Positions 20,584-29,938 of a DNA stretch of 64,000 nt are shown in pieces. The first letter of the stretch is position 1; the number at the start of each line of letters is the position of its first letter. The stretch covers positions 62,001 through 126,000 of the forward strand of contig JAPJBO010000518.1 in the NCBI GenBank assembly GCA_030068145.1, given 5' to 3'. Below the pieces are notes generated by a model, which did no database searches, had not been told where the DNA came from, and saw only the letters and a list, made by a program, of their open reading frames with translations. This DNA comes from Diplonema papillatum. Lineage: Eukaryota > Euglenozoa > Diplonemea > Diplonemida > Diplonemidae. Both the position numbers and the translations under genes were made by a program.

Positions 20584-20702
20584 CCCAATTTTTTTTTATT
20601 ATTTGACCCTGTTATTATTCGACACATCATGCCTCCTCAATTTTTTTTTTATTATTCGACAAATTGAATAATAACATTGTGTTATTATTCGACCCCCCCC
20701 TT
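20584..20702 (-). repeat. Right end of the DDE transposon with terminal hairpin
   Basis: Contains two TTATTATT-CGAC/TGAC blocks and a perfect 11-bp hairpin GAATAATAACA-TTG-TGTTATTATTC at 20666-20690, then the terminal C-run. This probably includes the transposase binding sites and the transposase promoter. Confidence 0.75.
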
Positions 20703-20910
20703 TGGTAGAAATTTCTCTCGTGACAGAAAACTGGCAGAAATTTCTCTCGTGGTGGAAACCTGGTGGAAATATTCTCGTGGAAACTACTGGCGGAATTTCT
20801 TTCTTTGTGGAATACTGTTGATGGAAATTTTCTCACGACAGAAAACTGATGGAAATTTTCTCATGGCAGAAACCACCGGCGGAAATTTCTTTCACGGAAA
20901 ACTGTTTTGC
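20703..20910. repeat. Degenerate minisatellite, right half
   Basis: Continues the CTCGTGG/GGAAATTTC minisatellite of 11150-11523 in the same orientation. It marks the pre-insertion target of the transposon. Confidence 0.85.
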
Positions 20911-21300
20911 GATCTTCGTACTTAGCTGGCTGGCCAGAAATGCGCCAAAAAAATTTCCGCGCCTGCGGCGCAGGTATTTTGGCTGAGTATCTTTGCTGTA
21001 ATGGGGCTATCGCATTATTTGCTCATTCTGTTCACAGTGTTCCACCGTGGCAGGCAATGCAGGGGCGTTGTGCAGGACGAAACCCTGCTGCAGCCGAACG
21101 TGTTTCCGGCAATCTGTTTAGCTGTAAGTGCGACCGTCAAAATTTCCGCGCCTGCGGTGCAGGTTTAATTGACATGTCAGCCAACCTAGTTGTGACGAGC
21201 CGCCCTACTGCCCATCTGCTTTGATCCGTAAGTGCGACCGTTTGAAAGTTTCCGCGCCTGCGGCGCAGGGCTCCTTTAAGAAACACACAACCGCCACAAG
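20911..21300. repeat. Three copies of a GC hairpin motif
   Basis: TTTCCGCGCCTGCGG(C/T)GCAGG occurs three times (near 20956, 21145 and 21249), the last two preceded by GTAAGTGCGACCGT. CCTGCG/CGCAGG can pair. No gene is seen from 20911 to 21801. Confidence 0.6.
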
Positions 21301-21801
21301 AAGAGTTTCTGGGTCGGTGCTCCGGATGCCGCGGAGTTTAACGCTGGTTCAATCGTGCACCAGAGGCGGCACACGCACGCAGAAGCCAAAAGGTGGCTCA
21401 CTACCACAAAATATATCGCTGCGTGGGCAGGTCTCCCCCCACCCGAAGCGTCCACACAGCCTACTGTGCGGGTCGGGGCTACAGTAGGGGTGGAGGTGAC
21501 TCACCGCTGAATGCCGTGTGATTCCCCAAAACCCCGGTTTAGAGCGTAGATTTTCGTCCCAAGGCATCCCTGCTGCCCAAGTGTTGGAAAAAAAAAAATT
21601 GACCTCACACCGGGTTTTTGGCTGACACCAGGTTTTCCGCTCCAACCCCCAAACTTTTAAAGACCCCTGACCTACTTTAGTACTGACAAAAAAAATATGA
21701 CCGACCCTGTTAGAACTCCGAAGGAGGAAGCGTAAAGATACTGTTGAGAATACTAATGAGACCGCAGAAAACCCCTGTTGGGGAAGGAGAAAGCAACATA
21801 C

Positions 21802-21987
21802 ATCGTTGCTGGCGACGTGTTTCTTCAGCTTCGTGAGGGTTTCAAGGTGCGTGCTGCGCTCGTCTTCCAACACAGATCGGCGGGACTCGGAGCGGGCTAA
21901 CGCTGCCTCGAGCTCAGAACGGCGCCCGTCCGTTCGAACTGTTCGTGACTTCAACTCAGCTTCTAACTGCTCGATGCGTTCGAGTTT
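21802..21987 (-). CDS. Propeller/coiled-coil gene, exon 6
   Basis: 186 nt, 62 codons, phase 0 at both ends. The acceptor reads CCCTTGCAG|AAACTC and the donor AACGAT|GTATGT. It encodes a heptad-rich coiled coil (LERIEQLEAELKSRTV). This is the last exon I can place. The donor implies at least one more exon downstream (lower coordinates), but none with coiled-coil character is visible before the 20.9 kb repeats, so the 3' end is either a short missed exon, far away, or lost. Confidence 0.8.
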
Positions 21988-22629
21988 CTGCAAGGGTTGG
22001 ACGGGTTTTTTTTAGAGTGAAAGTTCGATTCAAACACCAAGGTCGGTATTTTTAAAGTCTCCGGTTGATTTCTATTCGCGATCTGGAGATGAGGGACAGA
22101 AGATTGACGCAACGCAGAACAAGCTCAACGGTGGAAATCCCTCATTGTCATGGAAGATCTTCATTTTGTGTTTCCGCGATCTTCGCTCAGTCGGTTGCCT
22201 GTGACGGCGTTATTTGGGTTGTTTGTCGGATTGTTCGTCAGGTACTAGATTGCTTACAGTAGCTGCTGATCTGCTGTGATGGTTTTCTTGTCCGGAATCT
22301 CGCTTCCTTAGCTTAGCAAGAGTGGTGGCAGTAGGAAAAACCGGAAGCCCCGGGTTTTTGCAAAACTTTGGAAATCACCCACATGCCCCTGGAAAAAAGC
22401 AGATGCTTTTCACACAAAATCATGCCTTCGCTCTTTCGCTATCCTTTCAAAACTGTTGCGTGCACACAGAAATCCTCTTCAGGTCGCTATTTTTGTTTTT
22501 CACCTGGTATGTCTTGAGTTAGGGGCCATGTGAAGCACGGACATGTAAACTGTGGCAGTGACATGATCTTCAGTATGGTGCTGGTTCGCTCATTGCTCAG
22601 GCTTACAGTTTGGAACACAACGCAATGCC

Positions 22630-23040
22630 TCGAGAGAGAACACATGAAACAAGTCAAACGGTATGGGCCTCCACCGTCAGGCGGGCAAGGCTTATTTCGG
22701 GATGGCTCCCTGGGGGGGGACAGGAGCGGGGTTGTCGCGCCTTAGCAGTTCCAGGGTCTCTCTCCTCCCACCTGTATGTGTCCTCGCTGTCATCGCTACC
22801 GCGCTGACAATTCCGAGAACACATCAAAACAAGTCAAAAAGGGTGGACCTCCACCGTCAGGTGGACCCCCCCACCGTCAGGTAAACTAGGCTAGTTCCGG
22901 GGTGGCTCCCTGGGAGGGACAGGGACGGGGTTAGTCACGCCTTAGCAGTCCCAGGGCCTCTTCCCACCCACCTGTATGTGTTCTCGTGGTCACCGCTACC
23001 GCGCTGACCTTTTCCCGAGAGAGAGGGGGAGAGAGACGAG
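22630..23040. repeat. Intron-5 repeat, two ~200 bp copies
   Basis: Two imperfect copies of a block with AAGTCAAA..., CCTCCACCGTCAGG, GGTGGCTCCCTGGG, CCTTAGCAGT and CACCTGTATGTG. The end of the block (CACCGCTACCGCGCTGACC) recurs in intron 2 at 28270-28365. Confidence 0.8.
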
Positions 23041-23065
23041 TTGGAGTGTTGGAAAAGACGTGTAC

Positions 23066-23349
23066 CTGCCCCAGCGTATCCTTCGCCCGCTCGAGCTCGT
23101 GAACCATCACCTGCACGTCACCGCGGAGCTCTGCCAGCTCTGCCTCGCGCTCGGCCGCCTCCTGGCGCAGGGCGCGCACGGCCTCGTCCGAAGCCTGGGC
23201 CCGATTGGCAGCCGCGTCTCCGTCGGCGGCAACATCCGCCAGCTCGCCGTTCAGCGCCGCGCACTCGCTGCGCAGCGCGTCCAGCGCCGCCGACGCGCGC
23301 GCGTGCTCTGCCTTGACGCCCGCCAGCTCCGCCCGCAGGCGGGCCACTT
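23066..23349 (-). CDS. Propeller/coiled-coil gene, exon 5
   Basis: 284 nt. The acceptor GCAGAG|AAGTGG supplies AA to complete the Glu codon begun by exon 4, and the donor is GGGCAG|GTACAC. It encodes an Ala/Glu/Arg-rich coiled coil (RLRAELAGVKAEHARASAAL). Using the alternative AG two bases upstream would break the frame with exon 4, which decides this start. The following intron starts with the last bases of the LINE-tail family (CTCCAACTCGTCTCTC). Confidence 0.8.
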
Positions 23350-24248
23350 CTCTGCTTTCGTCGCTCTTCCCGCCGGAATCACCTTTTTTTTTGTGCGGTT
23401 GTTGTGGTTTTTAGAGTGTGAGTTCACTTCGAGATTACCCGCGCTTGACTTTCTTATTTTACTTTTTTCGGTTTATTTCAACTGGGAGCATCGTACGGGA
23501 AACAGATGGGGCTAGGGGTGTGTTGGGCTAGTTCCTTTTCAATTATCTCGTGGGATACGAGCAGAACCTCCACCCGCGGGGAAGATCTTACACCCAGAGA
23601 GAGTTCCTTCACCAAGCGGCCATTTTTATTTGTGAATCAAGGCGCTTGGAGTGAAGGAAAGTCACTTGATCTCTCAGCGTTGACATGCGGGGCCTGGGCA
23701 GGCCTCCGGGTGACCATTGTGGTAAAGGTTCCTTTCAGGTATCGTAATCTGCGGTAGTGGCAGTACGTGTGCTTGTGCGTGTGTCGGTTCCTTTCAGGTA
23801 TCGCATCTGCGGTAGTGGCAGTACGTGTGTGCTTGTGCGTGGGTATTTGTTGCATACTAGAGTTCGCTTGAGATTCCAATTCCAATCTCCGGGCGACCTT
23901 TTTTACTTTTGTGCTTCCGGCGTTTCGCGTGAGTCGGTTGCCTTTTGGCGACTTTTTTTGGATGGAGGGCTTCAATGAGGATTGGGCAGAAAGATGCTGG
24001 CAAAGTACAATGCTGGGCATGTGAGGTATGCGACTTTTTTTGGATGGAGGGCTTCAATGAGGATTGGGCAGAAAGATGCTGGCAAAGTACACTGCTGGGC
24101 ACGTGAGGTATGCGACTTTTTTTGTAACCGAAAGTTACCCCGAAACAACGGGGTTCTACGCTCAGAGGAAGTTGGCAGCGTACTGCATGCAACTTACCAA
24201 AGCAGGTGAGTCCCGAGTGCGCACAAGCTTATTATTATTTTGGCGGAG

Positions 24249-24489
24249 AAAATACTCGAAGCTGCTTTGACTCCGAATGGAAGGGATGAAATTAGAAGTA
24301 GAGGGCAGATACAATACAAACGCAATCTGATTCGTTCTTCGCTTACACCACCTGTCGCGTTTGTGTGTCTTGTCGCGTAGGGGCAGACCCGCATGTCCCG
24401 TTCAACACGTCGTTCGGTAGTTGCAGCACTCGGGATCCCTTTGTCTGGCAGCTTTGTCGAGCATTTTCTTCCAAGCTTATGTGAAAAAA
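24249..24489. repeat. Dispersed element family 2 (intron 4)
   Basis: Starts AAATACTCGA-AGCTGCTTTGA and ends with GCAGCTTTGTCGAGCATTT, an imperfect inverted terminal repeat, then TTCCAAGC..TTATG. Other copies are at 46716-46800 (short) and 56725-57016, with a fragment near 29640-29750. Confidence 0.75.
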
Positions 24490-24522
24490 GGATCTGGCGC
24501 TTCCTTTGTTTGTGCGCACTTG

Positions 24523-24695
24523 CGGGAATAGTTGAGTTGCAGCTCTTGACAAAGATAGATGGAAAAAAGAAGGTGTTTTTATTCTTCGCTTTTTCTCACG
24601 AACGGGGGGGTCGGTCCTGCTTTTGGCTTTGTAGGTTCTCCCGACTCTCTAATTCGTGGTTAGCGCAAACTCAACAGGTCTAGTCGACTATTCCC
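24523..24695. repeat. Dispersed element family 5 (MITE-like)
   Basis: Bounded by inverted GGGAATAGT(T/C)GA. An inverted copy with the same interior lies at 59318-59480. Non-coding, about 170 bp. Confidence 0.75.
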
Positions 24696-24721
24696 TGCAG
24701 TATTAGCACACTTTCAAAAAA

Positions 24722-24937
24722 AAATACTCGAGGGGCTGCCTTGTGCTTACTTCGAAGGAGGCTAGAGGGGGAGAAACAATACAACTACAAATGGGTCTTT
24801 TTTGTTGAACGCTTACGCCCGCCACTGAACCCAGATTCACCTGTGTTTCGTGTGGGCTACAGCACATTTACCTCCTTTGATCTTTTGCAACTGGCAGCCT
24901 CCTCAAGTATTTCCTACAAAGCAGGTGCTTATACAAA
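24722..24937. repeat. Dispersed element family 1 (MITE-like), intron 4
   Basis: About 216 bp. The left end is AAATACTCGAGGGGCTGCC and the right end, read inverted, is AAATACTTGAGGAGGCTGCC. It is followed by a constant GCAGGTGCTTATAC. It starts about 20 bp after the exon-4 donor. Other copies: 40743-40879, 45026-45270, 49062-49160, 57019-57234, and inverted at 59508-60900 (split) and 61615-61815. Confidence 0.85.
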
Positions 24938-24959
24938 AGAAAAACGAGGGTTTAAGTAC

Positions 24960-25507
24960 CTCTCCCGCTGGAGTCGTGCATGCCGGCTTCCTCGCCGTTT
25001 CGGTAGAACGCATGCTGGCGGTGGGGGTCCGACGCGGGGGCCTGCTGCTGCTGCTGCTGCTGTTGCGCGCGCCCGGACTCGGCCTCCTTGACGCGCTCGC
25101 GGAGGGCTTCGACCTCGTTTTTGTAGAAGGCCGCCTCCTGCTGCAGGCGGTCGACGGCGCCGGGGCTCGGCGGAGCCCCGCCCCCGTGCGCCGCCGCCTG
25201 CGAGCGGAGCCTCGCGGCTTCCATCGAGAGCTGCGCGATCTGCTCCTCCTGCCGTGCGACCAGGAAGCGGCGCTCCTCGCTCTGCTGGCGGAGCTTCGCG
25301 GCGGTTTCCTGCAGCAGCCGTTGCTCGCTCTGCAGCCGGTCTACTTCGTCGCTGGCGCTGGTGCTGTTGGTGTTGTTGCTGGCGATCAGCGCCTTGAGCT
25401 TCTCCCGCAGCTCTCCTTCGGTCTCGACGCTTTCGTCCAGCCGTTGCCGCAGCACGGCGATTGTCGTCGATGACGCGTCGCTGTGTTGCCGAAGCTCCTC
25501 CGTCTTC
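24960..25507 (-). CDS. Propeller/coiled-coil gene, exon 4
   Basis: 548 nt. The acceptor CACGCAG|GAAGAC gives a G that completes the Arg codon opened by AG at the exon-3 donor. The donor is GGGAGAG|GTACTT. It encodes coiled coil (EELRQHSD..., EVDRLQSEQRLLQETAAKLR), a Gly/Pro hinge, more coiled coil and an 8-Gln tract from CTG repeats at 25045-25070. Reading past the donor meets a stop after two codons, so splicing here matters. Confidence 0.82.
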
Positions 25508-25744
25508 CTGCGTGTAAGGTGGGAAGGTGCGCAACGGGCGTGGAAAACGGCAGGGGGTTTTTTTTTTTGCTGGATAAGCACAGTGCTCCCGCTAACCTCA
25601 CTTTTGGTGAGGAATTCCAAAACCTGTTTGGGGCTTGTTTTTTTTTGGTGCCCCCCAAATTTTTTACCCCCGTGTTGTGCAGGTTATTAGCTTCGTTTTT
25701 GCCTAGGTTTCCCGACCTCGCTCTGAGACCGAGAAGCTTTTCTC

Positions 25745-25795
25745 CAGGGGGGGTCCGGGGGGCTTTGCCCCCCGGCGAACGGTACGGTACAGGTG
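25745..25795. repeat. Dispersed GC hairpin element, copy 3 (inverted)
   Basis: The stem CCGGGGGGC / GCCCCCCGG with a TTT loop is followed by GAACGGTACGGTAC, the reverse complement of copies 1 and 2. It lies in intron 3, close to the end of a LINE remnant. Confidence 0.75.
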
Positions 25796-26199
25796 GAGAA
25801 AGTTTGCACTTCTCAGTCTGTTTGTCACAATAAACACTGCACATTCCTGGAGGCAACAGCCCATTTCAAATCAACCACCACTCGATACTGCGTGCTGGTA
25901 AATCATTGGCACGAGTAGACGCAGACCAGAGATCACGTGGAACAAGGCAGTTGTGTCGACTGGGAGAGAATCTGTCAAGAAATCCGGGGCTGCTTCTGAT
26001 CCTCGACTCTCTTTCTCGGCTCCAGCCCCCGTGGCAGCCCCAGACTTCTGCCCGCCAGCCCACGAGTAGACTGTGGTGCAGTGCTTTGGCTACACGATAC
26101 CACCAACGGGAAAAAGGTGAGGAATTCCTCACCCTCTTTTTTCGAGCCTCTTTTTTTTTTTGAGAAATTCCTCGCACTTTTTCGTTAGCGGGAGCACTG

Positions 26200-26490
26200 G
26201 ATAAGCACAGGGGTTTAGATGGAAAGCTGGGTCCTCTGTATTCCTCCACAGCTAAGATTTCCGCCATCATCTCCTGGAGTCGCCTCGTATAGTGGACGCT
26301 CTCAGGCCCTGCCACTCCGTGTTCCAGTGTGCAGTGGGGCCAGTCGGTTCGGTCGGCCGCCATCAACTCGGCGAGTGCTTCCAGTTGTCGGATGCGAGAA
26401 TACGCGCTACAGTCCCAAAAGATGTGCCGCTCGTCTTCGGTCGCGTTGCTCACACAGTGCCTGCAGCTGGGAGCCTCATGTTAAGCATTG
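26200..26490 (-). pseudogene. LINE 3' remnant with CCHC knuckle (intron 3)
   Basis: The minus strand encodes a CX2C-H-C knuckle (CRHC...EDERHIFWDC) followed by the helical tail typical of the C-terminus of APE-type LINE ORF2 proteins. The tail runs out near 26200 into A-rich sequence. It differs clearly from the LINE at 11.5-18.0 kb, so it is a second family. 5'-truncated and dead. Confidence 0.7.
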
Positions 26491-26620
26491 AGTTATTTTG
26501 AGTACATGAACCACATGGATTAGCATGCGCTTGTTAAGCAGCGGTTGCCAAAACTTGCCGTGACACCTATGATCACGATAAAGGAGGAAGAAATGTTGAA
26601 AGGGAGAGAAAGGCGCGGAC

Positions 26621-26692
26621 CTGTCATTTTCAGCGAGAGCTTCCATGAGCTTCTGCTTCAGCAAAGGGATCTCCGTAGACGGCGTAGCAGAC

Positions 26693-26738
<46 letters not shown>

Positions 26739-26859
26739 GTGCCTGCATGCGGGCGGCGAGCTCCGCGTTCTCCTGGGTGAGGCGGGCCAGCAGATTTTCC
26801 GTTTCTTGCGCTTCGCCGCCGCGGCTGCCTTCCGGACTTGGCGACACCGCCCGCGCTTG
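26621..26859 (-). CDS. Propeller/coiled-coil gene, exon 3
   Basis: 239 nt. The acceptor is ACACAACACAG|CAAGCG (phase 0 with exon 2) and the donor GACAG|GTCCGC leaves AG for exon 4. It encodes a short Ser/Pro segment, a coiled coil (ENLLARLTQENAELAARMQA) and a roughly 15-Gln tract from pure CTG repeats at 26694-26737, then more helix. The second polyglutamine tract of the protein is in exon 4. Confidence 0.82.
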
Positions 26860-27425
26860 CTGTGTTGTGTGTGAGAGTGCGTGCTCGCCGGTGGATCCGG
26901 TCTCCGCTGCTCCGCTATCTTTCAGCTGTTTTGTGTTTCCGACGATCCCGTGGGACGTAGGGATTGGTGTGTGGCTTTCGACCTTTTGTTTGTTTGTGAG
27001 GTTCAGCTTGGTGCGTGTGGTCGGTGGGCGGGGGGGTTGGATAGGAAGCTCTACTGTATCGGGCTAGACTTTAATTCATGCTTGAGCCAGGATGCCCACT
27101 CCGCTTTTTTTTTTCCCCCCCCGACGACAACTAGTGTCAGACTAGCCTACCCGAAGGCAGTTAATTTCTTCAGGCAAGGTTTCTCTACCGGCGGAAGTTG
27201 TTTGGGTTAGTGTTTTCTTTTTCTTTTTTGCAACAGAGCAAAGGGGAAAATGTTAAAGAACACTGCAGATGACGAAAAAGGGCCGTCAGAGATTCGAAGG
27301 GGGGACACAAAGGGGGGCCAACGGTGGGGCGTGCTGAACTGTGCTAAAGTGCTTGGGAGTGCAACGCTCTCCTGGCGGAGCTGAAGGGGGCCAGGCACTT
27401 TCACGTTCCTAATGTTTCCCATACA

Positions 27426-27475
27426 GGGGGCGTCGAATAATAACAGTTTTTTGACACGCGTCTGGCCGTCAAAAA
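27426..27475 (+). repeat. Solo DDE-transposon end (empty-site reference)
   Basis: GGGGGCGTCGAATAATAACA, then TTTTTTGACACGCGTCTGGC, matches the left transposon end rebuilt by removing the LINE (TCGAATAATAACA at 11534-11544 joined to 18000 onward, then TTCGACACACGCCTGGC). No matching right end is seen nearby. It lies in intron 2. Confidence 0.75.
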
Positions 27476-27944
27476 CACTACCACTATTTGGCCCGGCCCT
27501 TTACTGCAGGAAGATACCTTCCACCATTTCTCGCAGAACAGTGCAATGGAAAAGGGACGCAGTTGTGAGAGGTTTGCGGCCTCCTCAGCAGGTGGGCGGG
27601 GTGATATTTTCGAAAAGGGCCCGGATTATAACGTGACGGGTGATCGTTTTCCCACTTGCATTTACCTGTGTCACTTTCAGGTAAGAAATCCCGATCAATT
27701 ACCAAACAGACGTCCACATATGGTGGAGTACTAACAATCTTGCGGGTTGCCCTTCAGCGTCTTGCAATTACCAAAGAGACCGTCCACGTATGGGAGTTTC
27801 TACTCTTCGTAATACGACGTGTCGTCTGATATCACTAGCGCAAGGGAATGTTGAGTGACTGCTGGGGGGAAACCCGGGGAACCGAGCTTGGGCAAGGTCA
27901 CCGGGGGGTTAGGGAGGAGGGAAAACTTTACTTTTTAAAACTCT

Positions 27945-28030
27945 AAAAAAAATTTAGAGTTAAAGTTCGCTTGAAATTCCGGGGGTTTAGGGTCTCCGTG
28001 TGACCGTTCACGAATGGGTTCTCTTTGAGC
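27945..28030 (-). repeat. Intron acceptor-side module, intron 2
   Basis: On the minus strand: CCCGGAATTTCAAGCGAACT, then TTAACTCTAAATTT. An almost identical block ends the SHMT intron (63755-63815), and shorter forms precede exon 6 (22005-22035) and exon 5 (23400-23430). Confidence 0.7.
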
Positions 28031-28364
28031 AAGAAAGGGCTATGTGGTTACGGGTTGTATATTTGGTGCACGCTTTCGTTTTGAGTTATGGCTAGCCATG
28101 TCCGGCTGTTTGTGACCGACACCAAGTACATTACTTTTTAGTACCAACAATCTTGCGGGTTGCCCTTCAATGTATTGTGCAGGCGAAAAAGACGAAGGCA
28201 GCGTGTTTTGGTGGTTAATCAGAATTCCTTCACGTCGTCGGCATCGCCCCGTTCTTTGGCCTGAAAGCTGTGAGGCGGTTAGTCTCGCCTTAGCAGTCCC
28301 AGGGCCTTTCCCCACCTACCTGTATGTGTTCTCGTGGTCACCGCTACCGCGATGACCTTTCCCG

Positions 28365-28490
28365 AGAGAGACGAGTTAGAGTGCAGGGACCATCTCTCCG
28401 GGGAGTATCCGCCACTGTCCCGTACTACTACGGCGGGCGTGAGTCGTTACGTCGCGGGCGCGGTGCGAGCCGCGGCCCAGTCAAAGATGA
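28365..28490 (-). mobile_element. 5'-truncated LINE 3' fragment at the start of intron 2
   Basis: Matches the last ~130 bp of the full LINE (ORF2 C-terminal codons reading SLTGPRLAPRPRRND, then the 3' UTR and CTCTAACTCGTCTCTCTC) with scattered substitutions. It begins about 18 bp after the exon-2 donor. Confidence 0.85.
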
Positions 28491-28506
28491 TGACTGTGAC
28501 ACATAC

Positions 28507-29104
28507 CTGCCGCTCTGCGGACGGGGGGCGGATACTGAGATGGACCTTCTCGAGCTCGCGCGCGAGTGCGTCGCGCTCGGCTTCGAGCTCCTTCGCACGC
28601 GCTGCGCCGGCGGCGATGCCCGCCAGCATGTTCCGCAGGTCATGGGCGCTGTAGTGCGGCTGGTGGCCCCTGTCGGCGTGCACTTGCCGGTACGCCTGCA
28701 CCACGAGCGACCGCAGGTCGCCGATTTCGAGGTCGAGTTTTTTCCGCCTGTCGACCTCGGTCTGCAGATCCCTCGCCGCCTTCTCGCGCGCGGCCGCCAG
28801 CTCGTCGCCGGCCTTCCTCGCGGAGGCGGTGAGGGTGTCCCTGCCTTGCTTGTCGGCCGCCGCACTTTCTGCGCGCGCCTGCGCGTCGGAGCGGAGCTCG
28901 CCGATTTCCTTCTCGAGCTCGACTGCCCACTCGAGGGAGGACTGGAGGGCTTGCCCGCACCAGACGGGCGCGACGAAGTCGGCGTCCCGCCACATTTGGA
29001 TCGCGGTGTCGTTCGTGCTGTGCGTCCACAGCTCGACGTCTTCCGGCACCGTCGTCACGCGGAGTGCTGACGCGACTCCCCCAGGCAGGCCGGAGGAAAA
29101 CTCT
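28507..29104 (-). CDS. Propeller/coiled-coil gene, exon 2
   Basis: 598 nt. The acceptor CACAACAG|AGAG completes the Arg codon left by exon 1, and the donor CGGCAG|GTATGT is phase 0. The first ~40 codons (SGLPGGVASALRVTT..., AIQMWRDADF) look like the closing blade of the propeller. The rest is a long coiled coil (ELEKEIGELRSDAQARAES, LEAERDALARELEKVHLSIR). Confidence 0.85.
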
Positions 29105-29359
29105 CTGTTGTGTGGGGGGTGAAAGTAAGTCAACGTGTGGGGTGGGGAAATACTGGCTCATATATTGTGTGGGCAGAATTCTGCGTCTCGTGTGGGTATG
29201 TTTGGTGGTAGCATCTTAGTTTAATGTTTGGTCATTATACTGCCGGTAGCATCAAGTCTTCTACCGCGGGAATGCAGAGTTTTGGGGGTTTCCTTTATGT
29301 TTCCACTTTTTCCTTTCGTTGTCGACAACATCGTTCTTTACCATGCAGTATTATACTGA

Positions 29360-29500
29360 AGGCGCCGCCGCCAGCTCGTCGCCGGCCTTCCTAGCGAAGG
29401 CGGTGAGGGTGTCCCTGCCTTGCTCGCACTTTCTGCGCGCGCCTGCAGGTCAACGTTTGCGAGTTGTAGACGCAGACGCTGCCCGTCTCGTGGAACAAGG
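29360..29500 (-). pseudogene. Chimeric exon 1/exon 2 fragment inside intron 1
   Basis: On the minus strand about 50 bp of the exon-1 end (CACGAGACGGGCAGCGTCTG...) runs directly into an internal piece of exon 2 (about 28795-28880). The intron and the first ~220 nt of exon 2 are missing, and there is a small internal deletion. It is a rearranged or partly cDNA-like duplicate of the host gene placed between its own exons. Confidence 0.7.
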
Positions 29501-29640
29501 GTGGGTTGGCAAGCGGGGGATGAAGATACGATGCTTTCGGGATAGCGACGGGGGTATTAACGTTGTAAGTTTGTACAGGTGTTGAGTATTCATCGGATAC
29601 ATCAATCTTCTAAGATCTGCGATTTTATACTTTATCCCCG
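29500..29640. repeat. Dispersed repeat family 3
   Basis: GGCAAGCGGGGGATGAAG, TTTCGGGATAGCGACGGG, then ATCTTCTAAGATCTGCGAT. A close relative is at 50688-50800. Confidence 0.75.
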
Positions 29641-29644
29641 ACAT

Positions 29645-29930
29645 TTTACCTCACGTCCGTTCAACACGTGGTTCGGTAGTTACAGCACTTGGGATCCCTT
29701 CGGTTCTTTGTCTGGCAGCTTCCCTTCCAAGCTGGCGCATATGCAGAAAACCGTACCGCGAGAGTAGGAGAAAGTAGAAAGGGAAACTAGAGTTTTCGTT
29801 GACCGCACTAGCCTGAGCCCAAATCCTGGATTTGATTTCAGGTGGCAAATTTGGCAAATGATCACGATCAGAAGGTCCTACTTGGGCGGTTCAGTTTCCT
29901 CACACATCGCATGTGGCTAAAAATAATACA
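29645..29930. repeat. Dispersed repeat families 2 (fragment) and 4, intron 1
   Basis: Contains a family-2 fragment (GGATCCCTTCGGTTC, TTCCAAGCTGGCGCATATG) and then about 170 bp (GGCAAATGATCACGATCAGA, ATCGCATGTGGCTAAAAAT). The second part matches 56575-56724. Its end lies within ~15 bp of the exon-1 donor. Confidence 0.75.
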
Positions 29931-29938
29931 AAACAAAC

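Larger units (their letters stand above)
11524..20702 (-). mobile_element. DDE DNA transposon, split by a nested LINE
   Basis: The left end reads AAGGGGGGGGTCGAATAATA. The reverse complement of the right end (20702 inward) is identical over these 20 bases, giving terminal inverted repeats. A TGGT at each flank (11519-11522 and 20703-20706 region) fits a short target duplication inside the minisatellite. Without the LINE the element is about 2.7 kb and carries one transposase ORF (18115-20583). Near each end there is also a direct repeat of TTATTATTTGACCCTGTTA. A related single end lies at 27426. Confidence 0.85.

Noticed and set aside
24741..24937. A short protein encoded by family-1 elements (VFRVGYSTFTSFDLLQL-like)
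   Set aside because: The frame is open in some copies but shifted or broken in others (45.2, 57.1, 59.5 kb); terminal inverted repeats and small size make a non-coding MITE-type element more likely.
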